This document shows, one piece after another, positions 1 through 11,900 of a stretch of DNA of 64,000 nt (positions within the stretch are counted from its first letter, which is position 1; each line of letters begins with the position of its first letter). Below the pieces are notes generated by a model. That model ran no database searches and was not told the origin of the DNA. It saw only the letters and a program-made list of their open reading frames with translations. Both the position numbers and the translations under genes were made by a program. Source of the stretch: Favolaschia claudopus (taxonomy: Eukaryota > Basidiomycota > Agaricomycetes > Agaricales > Mycenaceae); assembly GCA_037176885.1 (NCBI GenBank), contig JAWWNJ010000033.1, positions 930,001 to 994,000 of the forward strand, read 5' to 3'.

Positions 1-570
1 TGACTTTTGACAGAAAATCACGGGGTTTTGTCAACATCCTACAACACAACCGGCTGTCGAGATGTTGAAACTCACACGCGCGAGCGGCAGTGCGGCGCCG
101 CGGGCACGGAATCCAGGAAAAAAAAAACATGCGGGGTTTGGGGGCGGGGTGCTTAAGCTTGTCTATTAGTATAATAAAAGACACTACGGGACCGCAGGTC
201 CCGTGATAATTCACGTGAAAAAGCAGGTGACTTTTCACACGCGGTCCCCGGCGACGCGCGCCGGCGAGTGCAGCGAGCGGCAGTGCGGCGCCGCGGGCAC
301 GGAATCCAGCAAAAAAAAAAAACATGCGGGGTTTGGGGCGGAGCCCCGACAAGCTGTGCACCAGCCGTAGGGAGGGACGCGAGCGCAGCGAGCCGGCCCT
401 GCCGAAGGCAAGGTGCTTAAGCTTGTCCTATACATGAAAAGAAGAAGAGCACAGCTTCAGCTCCAGGAAAGGGAATTTTACCCCGTGACTTTCTGTCAAA
501 GCCTGAGAATCCCCGCGGCGACGCGCGCCGGCGAGTGCAGCGAGCGGCAGTGATGAAATGCCAAAATTTA
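1..570. repeat. GC-rich short repeat cluster
   Basis: A unit starting GCGACGCGCGCCGGCGAGTG occurs at about 251 and again at about 518, and a partial copy without its first half lies near 80-130. Two of the copies are followed by an A-tract (about 118-128 and 310-322) and then ATGCGGGGTTTGGG. The outer parts form an inverted pair (about 5-30 against 479-503, sharing CCCCGTGA and TTCTGTCAAA). No coding sequence is convincing here. This could be the edge of an unrecognised transposable element; I cannot assign a class. Confidence 0.5.
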
Positions 571-813
571 GCATCCTAGTCTCCACCTTTTGTGAGATGT
601 TAAAAACTGGGCATAATGTTCAACCATCATAACATAAATAATTGCAATTCAAATAGACGCACAACAAAGAGCACAATGGACCCAAACTACTTCATATGCA
701 ACAGCATATACTTCTACCATGATTACAGTACCAATCCTCCCAGCGGTTCTGTGTGCTAGCTTGCCATATATAGGTAATTTGTGATTCCGGTTACTTTTGG
801 TCATACCGAGTAC

Positions 814-1568
814 TTACCCAGCTTTCAATGTACCAAATGCTAACTCAACAAGTCTAGGAGTGACCGTGACGATTGGAAACATCACCTGGATCAGGCGACT
901 TGTGCGAGGTATGACGGTCATACCGTCACTCCAACAAGCACGGAAGTCCGCAAGATGCGCTTCGATATCAGTCACTTTGAGATTTTGTAACTGCTGTTCA
1001 TTCAAGATTTGGGGAAATATCCGCATCTGTACAGGGGCCGGAACGGGGGCAAGTGGCTCCTGCATTGGCAGAGATAACTTCATCAGAAGAGCAGAAAGCT
1101 CCGACCCTGACATCACCCATGCTTGTTGGGCCTCGTGGAACCTACTCCTTGATGTCCTAAGATCCTGTATTGAAGGGAAAAACTGCTTGTTTGTTATTAC
1201 CACAGTCGCGGGCCATGTGGCAGATCTACCGTTTTCAGTCGGCGCAGGTCCTCTGCCCCAAACCACCATTCCAAAAACTCCATTCAAACATTTGATCAGG
1301 CTGTCATAGAACAACAACACATTCTCACCTTTTCCATGACAAAATCGGCAAACACATCGGTAGTGCGTGTCTATAGGTCTATCTGTCTTCGGCCGACAAT
1401 GAAGTTGATGTTGGGAACTTACACAGAAACTCGGATTTTGATGGTCCAACACATCGAATAGCTGATCCACATCCACGTTCCTCCATGCTTGTTCGGTGAG
1501 CTCGAGGAGCTTGGAACTGGAAGTGATTGCAGGGATTGGAGGCTGGAGCTGCTTTGATTGAACAATGG
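814..1568 (-). CDS. unclassified exon, hypothetical protein fragment
   Basis: An open minus-strand frame of about 250 codons runs from about 1568 to a stop at 814. It has no convincing ATG at its upstream end, so it is best read as an internal or 3' exon. The predicted peptide has a leucine/aspartate-rich helical N-part, a small cysteine/histidine stretch (HYRCVCRFCHGKG, roughly codon 75) that could bind zinc, and a proline-rich middle. I do not recognise the family. The flanking upstream sequence to about 2000 has possible splice sites but no clear first exon. It may be a fragment of a decayed gene or of an unrecognised element. Confidence 0.35.
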
Positions 1569-1579
1569 ACTTTCAATCT

Positions 1580-2370
1580 ATGTGATCTATTTGCTCACCG
1601 CAGACAGAATAAAGTTGGTTAGATAAGGTGATGATTCCATGACCCGAATAGAATCAGTAGTCACTCATATTGTTTTAACTCATATTCGGGAGCCCGGCTC
1701 CTGGCCGTTGGAATCATGATAGGTGAACTTACATGGGGGTTTTTTTGTCTCCCAATGTACTGGGTATCATAGACAAACAAAACAAGAAGAATTCGAAAAG
1801 AGAACTGAGAGTAGACCAATTTCCTTCAACCTTACTCAGGAGACTCCTAGATCCAACGGCAGTCGTCCCCGTTGGGATAAGTAGTCTCGATATTCCGCAT
1901 CAGTCCGCCAAAGAGCTGTCTTGATATTCACGGCTTGTGAGCCTCCGGGTGTGCTCCCAGCGCAAAGTAGAGCCAGGAACGAGAGGCCTCGATATGCAGG
2001 AGGGAAGGACGGCCCAAAAACACTGTGAGAAATGAATGCCATGAATTTCAGGGTCTACAAGAACTTCGTGCCCATCCTCGCGAATAGACAGGCCCCCGGT
2101 CACTACCTATTAGGCGGGTCGGCGATAGAGTAAAACAACGCTTCAAAAACGACCTACCTGGGTCGGCAAAATAGAGTAAATCAGCCCGTAAACAGCTGAG
2201 GCTGGTCGGAAATAGAGTAAATCGCGCGCAGCGCGAGTGAATAGACCGAGTCTTCACAGTGACTGCCTGAGATATGTTGACGGTTTGAGGCTCTAGATCT
2301 GTTTTTACTTAAGGGGTAGTTGCCGACAGGCATATAAATTGAGCTTCGGTTTTGATGACGACGGGAGCGG
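1580..2370. other. non-coding stretch with a short three-copy motif
   Basis: No gene is recognised. Between 2117 and 2225 a motif of the form GGTCGG followed by ATAGAGTAAA occurs three times (about 2117, 2160 and 2204) with 40-45 bp spacing, as in a short degenerate tandem repeat. The rest shows nothing that I can name. Confidence 0.4.
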
Positions 2371-2371
2371 G

Positions 2372-2420
2372 AGAGCCTTGGGTTCGACCTAGTCTGTAAC
2401 TTACCGCGCCACCGGCCCTA
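2372..2420 (-). ncRNA. possible tRNA-derived SINE head (degenerate)
   Basis: On the minus strand a box-A-like TGGCGCGGTAAG is followed by a box-B-like GGTCGAACCC, and seven bases (GGGCCGG) precede the box A as an acceptor strand would. The spacing between the boxes is about 22 nt, much shorter than in a tRNA, so this is at best a deleted tRNA-like promoter of a SINE. It has no obvious terminator or tail. Confidence 0.25.
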
Positions 2421-3059
2421 GGAGGGTCGCCTTATTATATAATCATCTCGTTTGGCAGTTTGTTCCCACGACGCTTCCTCGCCCTTTTTACCGCATCGTT
2501 GCTCGTTTTTCCATAGGTTTGGTGGTAAGATGCATTTCAAACTATCTCTTTACACTCTCCGGAGGTCATACTTCTCAGAATTTCTGTAGGTAGTCAAAAT
2601 GCGACACACCGTGAGGTTGGCCGCCTTTGGCCGCCGGCCTACGCATCAAACCGCAACTCACCCAAAACTCACCTATTTCGATAGCTCTCCACTTGCGTCA
2701 AGTTGTCAAAATGCTTCGTTGAGAGGTCTTGTAAGGATGGCGCCTGAAATACGCGCAAAGACGCGTCGAAAATTGGGTAAGTGAATCCGAGAAATTCGAG
2801 ATTACATAATAAGCGGACCCCTCCTGTCAATGCATCGTGAGAAGCGACAGACTAATATATAACAACCGCAGGCACGAGGAATTGTCGATCTCCGTGCGGC
2901 CGTAGTCGATAGTCCACTTGATGCCGTAGTGGTCAGAGCTGGGACATTAAACCCGCGCCGGGAACTTGTCACGTGTGACGGTCACAGTGAGTTCCCGGTT
3001 TTGCCTGATAAATATGTTTGGCGGCAAGGCATGCCTTTTTTGAGGTAAATGAGGGTTTC

Positions 3060-3208
3060 GTCTCCGTTTTTTTTGCCGCTGGAGATGAGGTAGCAAAAAA
3101 ATTGGCAGTACCATCGAAGATTGCGGCGCACCACTGCGTGGAGCTGCCGCTCGATGGAACTGGCAATTTTTTTGGGACCTCATCTGCAGCGACAAAAAAA
3201 ACTCCGAA
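3060..3208. repeat. imperfect palindrome, about 55-bp arms
   Basis: The left arm (about 3060-3117) and the reverse complement of the right arm (about 3148-3207) match over TTTTTTTTG, GATGAGGT, CAAAAAAATTG and CCATCGA with few mismatches. The intervening loop is about 30 bp. Short reading frames on both strands here are by-products of the symmetry. It could be the core of a fold-back element or a MITE; target duplications were not found. Confidence 0.6.
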
Positions 3209-3375
3209 GTCACTGTTCTGTAGGCTCATATGTATTATGTTCAGAATGGTAGTATATTTTCACAATTTGAGTGGCTGATATAATTCAAAACATTTGTGCG
3301 AGGGGTGGGGATTTTTGGGAAATCGGCGCGGGACATTCCCTGAGGATTCGGCTCAGGACTCATTTGCAATTTGTT

Positions 3376-3832
3376 TTAGATTTTTAGCGTCACTGTAGAG
3401 GGCGGGGGGCAGGACCGACTCCGAACAAACAAAGTCCAAACAGACATTGATTTGCCAGTCCCCACGACTTGGAAGTGTGGAAGGGTCACGTGCTCAAAAG
3501 TTCCCGGCGTGAGTTCAAAATCCTCAGAGCTGTAATCAATGGCCCAGTCCTTCCAGGACCTTGATGGTATCGTGGTTCTGCGCTGAAGGGTTGACTGGGG
3601 GATGTGGGTCACCTCTCCCTTCTTGTTCAGAAGGGAGAAGTTCTTCTCCGTCGTCCACTCGACGAAGTCCCTCGAATAGCATGTCGAATTTTCGGACGTC
3701 GTCGTTGAGGAGAGCGTGGGTGGTGATTGGTTTTCTGTTCGCGTTGATCTGCCCTCAGCGGATGGGTCGAGTCCGGAGAGCGTGTTTATTGAGGGGCTGC
3801 TGGTGTAATGGATGAGCGGGTTGTTCAGACAT
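3376..3832 (-). pseudogene. LINE ORF2 remnant (endonuclease piece)
   Basis: Directly after the stop of the LINE ORF1 an ATG overlaps that stop (ATGTCTGA), the arrangement expected for ORF2, but this frame ends after about 25 codons. A second frame then gives a stretch resembling the C-terminal part of a LINE apurinic endonuclease domain (FVEWTTEKNFSLLNKKGEV, then THIP). The sequence stops being recognisable near 3376, and no reverse transcriptase follows. The element is therefore broken by indels and lacks its 3' portion, which is the opposite of the usual 5' truncation of LINEs. Family assignment is inferred from the ORF1 context and this short motif. Confidence 0.45.
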
Positions 3833-5519
3833 TAGACTCGCTGTAGTTAGCATCACTCTTCTGGATTTCGACGAACGCTGCCTCCCGGGACAGTGTTTTA
3901 CCCAGGCTTAGCGCATCCGCTATCATTTTATCCACTCGTTGGTGGATGTCGAGTTCGACGAAGCGGTTCTCGTTGGCGATTATCGGTGCTCGCGGTCTGG
4001 TCGGTCTTGATCTACGGATCGGTGCGTTCTTCCACCCGCTGTCCTGGGTGTGTTCGTTGGCGCGCGCGGTTCCGTATTTTTCTAGTCGCTCCGGGCAGCG
4101 CCTGGAGTCTGAGGGGTGGTCAACGTCGGTGGTACCTTTCTTGGAGCAGTGTCGACATTTTATGTTGTGGGTGCAAAAGCCGGGGCCGTCGACCTCCATG
4201 GAGCCGTCCGATTTGCAGTCGGCGCAGGACTCCTGGTGTTCCTTCTCGGTGTGATCCTGTCCGCATAGTCGGCACTTGGCGGTCTCACTGCATTTGTTCG
4301 TCGTATGTGCCCAGTCCCAGCAGAGCTGGCATTGCCATACTGGGGGTTTGTCAGCGAATCTCGAAATTCTGGCATTTCTGCCGAATATAAACAGACGGCG
4401 CTTCCCTGCTTGGAGCAAGCTCAGGGCTTGCTCATCCTCTTCTACGGCGACCATGAATGAGGAGTAGGCAACGTTCACCAGTTCCTCCTGCGAGCGCATC
4501 CATCTCGGTGGTTGGACAACTTTTAATCCGGCGTATATTGGGTTGTTGGTGCGGAGTTCCTTGTCGAGAGTTGTTGAATCGTAGAGACCTCCGAACTGGT
4601 CGAAGGCCCCTGTGCGAACGTCGTGAACGATTATCTTGGTCCATTTAGTGTCCGGGCGGACGATGACTTCTTTCTCTTTGGCGATGAGGTCTGTGAAACA
4701 GTTAGCGTATTTCGCGAGTTCGCAGGCGAGTTCGTCTTCGCGGGTGAAGACGATGCAGTTGCCGTTTGCGTTCCATTTCGTTCCCACTACCATTACGGTG
4801 TTAAGAGCGCCTTTCTCCTTCAAGCGTTCGTTGATAGCTTGAACGAGGGCATTCGGGTCCGGGCGATCCTCCGGCTTCACTCCGTCAGGGAGGACTTGGA
4901 CAATCAGCCGGGATGAGTGGTGGGGGGCAAGGGGGTTAGAGGCGGTGGGTTTGGGCGGTGGTGGTGTTGTATTCGCTGGTTGGGTTCTGCGTGTCGGGTT
5001 GGTGACGGGGCCGGTCGCAAAGGAGTTGCGTGGATCCGCGTTTGGTGTCATTTGTGAAGGAGCGGGGCGGGTGAGGGAGTTCTCTAGCTTATTCATCCGG
5101 TCGAACATTTGCATGTCCATGTTGTACATGGTGGTAGTTATGCCTGCTAACATATTTTTCAGTTCGTCGAATTTCTTGGACGTACTTTTCTGCTCTGCTT
5201 GGAAGTCTGTCGTCAGTTTTTCCATGGCCGTGGGTCCGTGTGTCTTTAGGTATACGTCGGATATGTTTTGGAGGGCCGACGCGTCTAGTTTTGGGGTTTC
5301 GCCGTTTGATGCGCTCTCGTATAGCCGTAGGCACACTATCGCGTCCGAAATGTACGTCTTGATGTTGAATGCAAGCTGGTCTAGGCCGGCGTTTTCGAAA
5401 ATCTCTTCTTGTGTGAGGTGGGGGCCGGTTGCGGAGGACTGGGCGTCGAGGTTGTCGTTCTCATTGGGTAGCTGGTCTTCTTCAAGGCCCCGGGAAGCTC
5501 CACCAAAGGGATGTCTCAA
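3825..5519 (-). CDS. LINE ORF1 (gag-like nucleic-acid-binding protein)
   Basis: A 564-codon minus-strand frame. The N-terminal third is helical with a possible coiled coil (region TTDFQAEQKSTSKKFDELKN), followed by a proline/threonine-rich linker and a central domain of the type seen in fungal non-LTR retrotransposon ORF1 proteins. The C-terminal third holds three cysteine/histidine clusters (CQLCWDWAHTTNKC; CRLCGQDHTEKEHQESC; CRHCSKKG), i.e. zinc knuckles expected to bind the element RNA. The ORF2 start overlaps the stop codon. There is no ATG near the upstream end of the frame, so the true start is uncertain or lost. The element 5' region lies at higher coordinates. Likely a Tad1-like LINE; the subfamily is not certain. 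Confidence 0.7.
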   Translation of the reverse strand: MRHPFGGASRGLEEDQLPNENDNLDAQSSATGPHLTQEEIFENAGLDQLAFNIKTYISDAIVCLRLYESASNGETPKLDASALQNISDVYLKTHGPTAMEKLTTDFQAEQKSTSKKFDELKNMLAGITTTMYNMDMQMFDRMNKLENSLTRPAPSQMTPNADPRNSFATGPVTNPTRRTQPANTTPPPPKPTASNPLAPHHSSRLIVQVLPDGVKPEDRPDPNALVQAINERLKEKGALNTVMVVGTKWNANGNCIVFTREDELACELAKYANCFTDLIAKEKEVIVRPDTKWTKIIVHDVRTGAFDQFGGLYDSTTLDKELRTNNPIYAGLKVVQPPRWMRSQEELVNVAYSSFMVAVEEDEQALSLLQAGKRRLFIFGRNARISRFADKPPVWQCQLCWDWAHTTNKCSETAKCRLCGQDHTEKEHQESCADCKSDGSMEVDGPGFCTHNIKCRHCSKKGTTDVDHPSDSRRCPERLEKYGTARANEHTQDSGWKNAPIRRSRPTRPRAPIIANENRFVELDIHQRVDKMIADALSLGKTLSREAAFVEIQKSDANYSESNV

Positions 5520-5524
5520 AAAAT

Positions 5525-5800
5525 CCAGGATTTCGGCCTCAAAAACCCAATTTTGGCGGGCTCAAAAACCCAATATCGGACAAGGGCCGTGCACCGGAGT
5601 TTGGCCCAAATAAATCGCGGCCGATGTTTGGCCGATATGGGATATATTGGCGAGATATGGGCTGAATATGGGTCAAATACCCGCCCATCAATATTTAGCG
5701 ATTATACGTTGTATGTATTGGCTCAGTATCGGCGGGATATTGGCCCGCGTATTGGCCAAACAATGGTCGACCGTTATTTTCAGTCCAATATACCACAATG
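5525..5800. repeat. degenerate GGCCRATAT repeat cluster
   Basis: Just upstream of the LINE ORF1 the sequence is packed with variants of ATATGGG and TTGGCC (for example GGCCGATATGGG, GGCGAGATATGGGC, GCGTATTGGCC) in both orientations. The two halves form a loose inverted repeat about 5690. It may be the 5' UTR promoter region of the LINE or part of an adjacent MITE. Confidence 0.4.
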
Positions 5801-7662
5801 CTTGCGCAATTGTTTGATTCAATCCACACCAAAACTAAGGCCATAACTGCTCGATGTAACTATGAATTCAATCATCTACGTAGGTACAATGGTCTGAACG
5901 ACGTGTGAACGTTAACTGCACTGTCGACAATTGCTGAGTGCGACTTGTAACACGAATATCGAGCTCGGGCGGCTAGTTGCAGCACAAATTAGCGATGAGT
6001 GAAACTACATGCCGGTCATCACACACCTGCTCCACCACCGGGGCTGCATGCGTCGATGAATCGCAAGTAGAAATCTATAAAAACGGGAGGAGGAAATAAA
6101 TCAGCTGCGCGTTGAACGAGGGAGGACATGGGGACGTACGTAGCGGCGAGTCGCTCTCCAACGGTGGTCCATCGCTGCACACCGCACATGTGCTGGCAGA
6201 ACAATGAGTGACTATGTACGACCCTGATTCACATGCTGGGAACTCACCATAACCAATTACAGACCCGCGCGCCGGGAGATGAGTGAGGGAGGGAGAGGAT
6301 AGGTTGTCTTCGTTCTGAGAAATAGAGTTACTTGGAACTTCGAGAGGGTATGAGTAGCGGGTACCATCGGAGCGCACAAGCGGACGTACCGGGGAAAAGG
6401 GGCATCTGGATTCTGCCCGGTTGCGACAACAAGCAGCGCAGCGGTTAAAGGACACCCCACCCATCCGACATTGGCCCCCGGCGTGAAGGAGGAGCGAAGT
6501 TGAGATCGGCGCGGAGGTAGTCAGGGAGGAGCGAGAGGAGAGATAAGGCCGAAGGAAACACACTTGGGATGATAGCAGGGGAGGGGGAGACGGGTACGAG
6601 GGCGAGAGTTGCGCAGAAAGGTGGGAGCAGAGGCGCGCCGGAGAGGAAGGTGGGAGTCGGGGGATGGATGGAGGGTGGACGGAACGAGCTACAAAGGCAT
6701 GAATCGTGAAAGGGGCCAAGTATAAGAATGTTAACGCACCTCATGATCCTGGCCAGCTGCTGCTCGTCGAATTCCTTCACATCACTTGTACCCCCTTGTG
6801 TGGTGCTGCTTGAGCAGAGAAGACATATTGAAGTCGGTGGCGTACAGATTGGTCCATTCAACGCGCAAATACACTGTGAAGCCATCGCGACTGAGCGCAA
6901 TCAAGGACTGGAAGAAAGGCATACAAGACACAGGGCCAAGCCTCCAGAAGCACCGCAGATAGCTCCATAACAGCACTGAGAAGGACTGGCGCCCGAGAGA
7001 AGGATACTTGATCATTGCACGGCGCCGTCGTGCCCAGCTTTGAGCCAGGATGTCAAGGTCTTGTACCGTGAACGATTCATGTTTTCAGAGCCAAAAGAGT
7101 GAGCTGCAGCCGCCAGTAGGGTAGAAGAGCACGACCATCAAGTTTGAAGGCGTTCAGCGCTGAGGACATCGAGCGGCGGCCGCCACGACGAAGGGGATAA
7201 GATAAGGAAGGTCACGCAGTGTGACATCACGCGTAAGCGCTTGACGCGTCTTTCTTCCTCTCCCCGCTCCTTCTAGCTTCCTCTGCTGCTGCATCGCTCA
7301 AGCTCTGTTGCCCGCGGCTCGAGACACCACTATGAACAATGGACCCCCCAGTTACTCTAATAAGCGCCGAGATCCTCCTCATTCAGGAACGCCACACAAT
7401 ACTAGTATTAACTGTCCATCCCTGAGGTTGGACTGTCTCTTACTGGGATTCTACTCAAATCTAGGTACTTTGAATCCTAACGCATCAAAGAAACGCAAAG
7501 TAGCCTCCGCAAATGGGAGTATCGTGACAGCTAGCTGTGACGATACGATGTCTTGTGAGAGGAGTGACAGGTGGCGGTGAGCTTCTCCTGCTTCCGAACC
7601 ACCACCTGCACTCCGAACAGAATCCGAATTCAAGCCACTTCGAACATTCTTTGCATCTCACG
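5801..7662. other. stretch without a recognised gene
   Basis: Several minus-strand frames between 6075 and 7070 are open, and one (ending in DVKEFDEQQLARIM at about 6750) abuts a good splice donor GTGCGT, so a decayed or spliced minus-strand gene is possible. I could not join exons into a consistent frame and recognise no domain. The segment 7100-7660 upstream of the DIRS gag probably contains the element terminus, but no repeat boundary was identified. Confidence 0.3.
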
Positions 7663-8098
7663 ATGGTTCAATTCGACACCACAGTCTCGCAGCTCAAGCG
7701 CGCTCAGCTCGTTTCCGCCGCGGACGAGTTTCAGCTCGACAACACCGGCTCCGTCATTGAACTCCGCAAGAGGATCAACGCCCACATCGAAGCAAACCTC
7801 CAGTACATGGACAATCCGGACTACGCTCGACTCTTCCCTCGTCACCAGCGCCTCGAGTGGGAAGCTCGCTCCCACCACAGTCCCACCCCCCCTCCTGAGG
7901 GAGGGTTAGGAGGAGGAGGGCCTGAATCACATAGGTCTCAGTCCCCTGGCGGGCATGGACCACCCCCTCCAAACGGTGATGACGATGACGACGACCCTCC
8001 CCCTGGTAACGACCTCACCGAACGCGAAGCCCAGCTCCAATTTCTTCAACATCTGCCCCCCGCGATCCTCAATAAAGCAATCGGTGCTCTATTCAACG
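7663..8098 (+). CDS. DIRS gag, first exon
   Basis: Starts with ATG at 7663 (MVQFDTTVSQLKRAQLV). The first 60 residues resemble a SAP-type helix-extended-helix (LKRAQLVSAADEFQL, then GSVIELRKRINAHI), a domain expected to bind nucleic acid. A glycine/proline- and aspartate-rich linker follows, then a helical segment ending LNKAIGALFN. The exon ends at a GTGAGC donor at 8099 in phase 1. The next in-phase acceptor lies at about 15081 or 15102, so the intron now contains the 6.4-kb nested insertion. The intron length before insertion would be about 0.5 kb. Confidence 0.65.
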
Positions 8099-8518
8099 GT
8101 GAGCAATATTCTTCTTTCTCTATTTCATTTCGCCCCGGTACCCTTTTCCATACTACACGGTCATGCTGCGTGTTTTACATGCGCATTTCTGCCTCCACGA
8201 CATTTTTACGATTGCGTTTAAAATATTTTTTCGCGCGGCATACGCCGAAAAACTACGATCATAAAAAAGTCTTCTTTTCTTTGCGATCGGCGAACCTTCA
8301 CGATTCGCCCATTCAAGTCGGCGTACAGCCGCAGCCTTCATGGCTTGCGAATTTTTGACGATTAACGAACATTCACGATTGACGACTCAAAGATCTTATT
8401 GATCCGCGAGTGTTCACGGCTTGCGAATCCGAAAAATTCGCGAGCATTAAAGTTCTTCACGCAATTTTCACGATTCACGACATTTGTATCTTCACAAATG
8501 CCTTACCGTTCACGCGGG

Positions 8519-8528
8519 CCGCATACGG

Positions 8529-8532
<4 letters not shown>
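8519..8532. repeat. target site duplication of the retroposon, left copy
   Basis: CCGCATACGGCTTT at 8519-8532 is repeated exactly at 14980-14993, flanking the nested insertion. The left copy merges into the T-run that is the poly-A tail of the minus-strand retroposon. The right copy follows the tRNA-like 5' end directly. Confidence 0.85.
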
Positions 8533-8569
<37 letters not shown>

Positions 8570-8999
8570 CCTCGTTATTTGCCCTTCGTCCCTGAAGACA
8601 TGGTAGGCATACTCTGTACTCGAAGTTGCATAGCTATTTGGTAATTGTGCATAATTTGGTAATCTGCGGTAGTCTGCAAATCACGCCTACATTCGGCAGT
8701 GATGAACGTATGCACATGATGTGCGTGAGTAATGGTAGCTGGGGGTCTAGGCCTCAAAGGGGGCACTGGTGAGTAAAGTATGATGAGAAGGTGATGATCA
8801 TTCCCAGCCTCTGATGCGCAATCTGACTTCCTGATGGCCAACACCCCAGCCACCCGTTCCTCCTTCTGATCCATCATCATAGTCCTGTATCCAGACTGAT
8901 GGAATTCCCTTTCTCGGCACAGTGCAGTGATGTTTCTGTTCTCTTGGTGGCCCCCATCGAAACTCCCAAGCCCTTTTCTTGGGATAAACCAGCCCGGAT

Positions 9000-11900
9000 C
9001 AAGAGGTGAGCGATCAAAAAGTCCGTGACACAGGGCTCCAAAAGTCGAGCGACCCGGGGGGGAGGGGGGGTACGTCATTGATGGGTTATGATAAGGCGAG
9101 ATAACAATAGATAACGCTGCCAGCGGACAAGTGCCAGCACGCATCGTCGCTTCAATACTGTGCTTATTCTATGTAAATTGTTCTCATTCACCCAATACAA
9201 ATACTGCTCAACCACCTCGTGGCCCTCCCCGCCTTCCCCGTTTCCCGGCCCCGCGTTGGCCACCACTCTGGCCTCTCTTCGGCACACGACTAGCATCTTC
9301 TTCTAAAACCTGGGCGACTTTGCTGAATGGCTGTGGGACTGAAGACTCCGGAATACCGAGCGCCAGCTCCTCCGCTTTCTCTATCCGTACATTCTCCCAC
9401 ACTTTGAATGGTAGAAGCATGCCCTCGGGCTGCAGAGGTGAGGCGTACTCGGAATGCTGGTCGAGTAGGTGCTGTGGCATGTTATATCGCCATACAGCGG
9501 GGTATGTGGGATATCGGCTCTGGGGGACCGGGCAAAGACCACAGATAATTGGGAGGTTTCTTGACGGTGTCGTAGCTGAACCTTTGTTCGCTGTCTGATA
9601 CTGAAATTTGACTTCATATTTGCATTTTGTGATGATTTCGAATGACTGGCCCTTTGGTTTCATCGAAACAGCACATTCAGGGCGACCTGATCGACCACAG
9701 AACCCGCATGGATACGACTCTCCGACCTACAACAAATAAGTCACCGAACACCAGCCTGCTCAGTGACGTCCACGTACCTCGGGATATGTTTTCACTTCTC
9801 CTGTTTTTTTCCCTCTCTTCTCTCGTTCGACCTCGCCAGCATTGCGCAATTTGCGTAAGATATGTGCTCCCATATGGCCGCGCCAATTGGACGGCACCTC
9901 TGAGCAGTAGAGGCATGGGTCCTCGGCAGATTTTGCGGTGATGAACGCAGTCCCGCCGTCAGATAACAACGCTGGTATTCCTGTAAATATATATGAGGTA
10001 TCTGAGAACGACGCAAGGCAGATTGAGCTGACCTGTCGCCCACGAGTACGGAAACCCCGCGAGTTCATCCTTGATATTCGGCATCTCTCGCAACCCCGTC
10101 TGTGCAGCTTCGACGCGCTTCCATAGCTCCTCCGTCAATGCTCCCAGTAGATTGTGCTCCATCGCCCACGTCGTGCCCGTGGAGTTGATGTGTTGCATGT
10201 CCTCGGTAGCAAGACGGTCGTGAGCGGTAACGGCTTTGGGATTGACAGGCTCAACAAGATGCCCTGCAACGGAGATGATGTGCGGTGTGTCTGTGGCTAT
10301 CTGTGTTCCCTTGATTGTGCTCTTGGTCATCAGATACGACCCCAGCCACAACCAACTCCAAGTCGACTCGATGGGAATCTCTTCCGATGAGTCGCTGAAG
10401 ACGTCGTCTTGTGTTCGGACAACAGCTTTGAGTTTGAGAATTTGACCGGACATTTTGACATTAGCCTTTGGATTCTTGATGGACGCCGCGTTCACGTCCG
10501 TAGCACGTTTGCCGTCAACAAGAATCTCCGTGCAGCGAACGAGGGCGAGGGAAACATTGGTGGATGTGCGGATGAGCGTCGTAAATGGGTCTCCGACAAT
10601 GAATGAGGAGCCGGTGATACCGCCGCCTAGCCGAGTTGCGTTTGGTTTAGTGAAAGTACGGACTTTCTTGATTGCCATGCCCATTGCGCGTTCAGTGCGA
10701 TTTTTCGATTTAGCGATGAACTCTTTGTTGAGAATGAGACGGCATATAGATGCCTTGTGTACGAATTTGTTGTTTTCGTCGAGGAGGTAGTCTTCGGGGC
10801 GAACACCGGGGCGCGGGTCCAACTTGAGCACAACAGGCTCCGAATCTTCGTTCTGAATATCTTCTACGAAAGGGAGGGCAGGGGTCTGCAAGTCAGGAAT
10901 CAAATCATCGAACCTATCGGGGTCTTGATAGACAAGAGTCGATGATTGGATAGTAGAGACAATGGAGGACGGGGCGTCAGGAGACGAGTCAGACGTTGTC
11001 GAGGTCGTGGCCGGAGGTAGAGATCTGTCTGGTTCGTCGGAAATACCAGGATAAAGACCGCCCCCGTGAGGTCGTAGAAAATCCAAGCCGGGCGTAGACG
11101 CCAGAATGGCTGCAATGTCGAAGACACTGGAGTCAAGGTGAGAATGCGTACGAAATATTCGCATAGCCTCTACACGCCCTCTCCACCACGAAGCACCCAA
11201 GTCACAGTGCCCAACCACATAATCTCCACTGAAGTTGTACTCGTTGAGGTGGTCTTTGATCTCCTTCCGAGTGACATTTCGTCGGCGGTGCCCGGGATGA
11301 AGGCCGGGATTGCGCTCGTGTACACCTTGTATATCACAAGCCCAGCCTGTCCGTTCGACTCCCTGCTTGAAATTCATGGCGGAATTATGCCCACCAAGCT
11401 CCCGCGTGTATCCGAAATGCTGCTCTACCGGATCCGTGCCGTCATGGTATGCGTTGACTTTTCCCTCCGGATCCAACTCCTGCTGCTTCGCGACGGTGAA
11501 GACGATGTTCTTTATCATTGTTTGAGAGTCGCCGTACAGCTGATTGCTCATAAATTTGAGACGGAACGTTCGGAAGAGCACAAAGCTCATGTTGGCGTAT
11601 AAACTGAGGGAATATATTTGATCGCTGAGGGATGCAGAGGGGAGGGTAAATGCGTTGAGAAGAGCTTCGAGCATGAAGCTCAGAAGGTCAATCGCATCGA
11701 GATCGGAGTTGAGATTCACCTCGGAAGCAGGCACGTCGAATTCCGCACGAGATTGACGAAGCTGGACAATGGTCTCCAAAAGCTCGATGGCCGTCGGTAC
11801 GTCCTGAGGGTCATCTGGGTTGAGCAGTAGGTTTACTGATGCAGCATCTTGATCAGGGAGAAGAAGGAGGCACCGTGTCAGAGAGACAGGACCAACAACC

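Noticed and set aside
3892..5613. Plus-strand frames opposite the LINE ORF1
   Set aside because: They are antisense shadows of a recognisable zinc-knuckle protein.
6075..7070. Several long minus-strand frames and good splice donors
   Set aside because: I could not join exons in a consistent frame and found no domain; the proline/serine-rich translations look like compositional artefacts.
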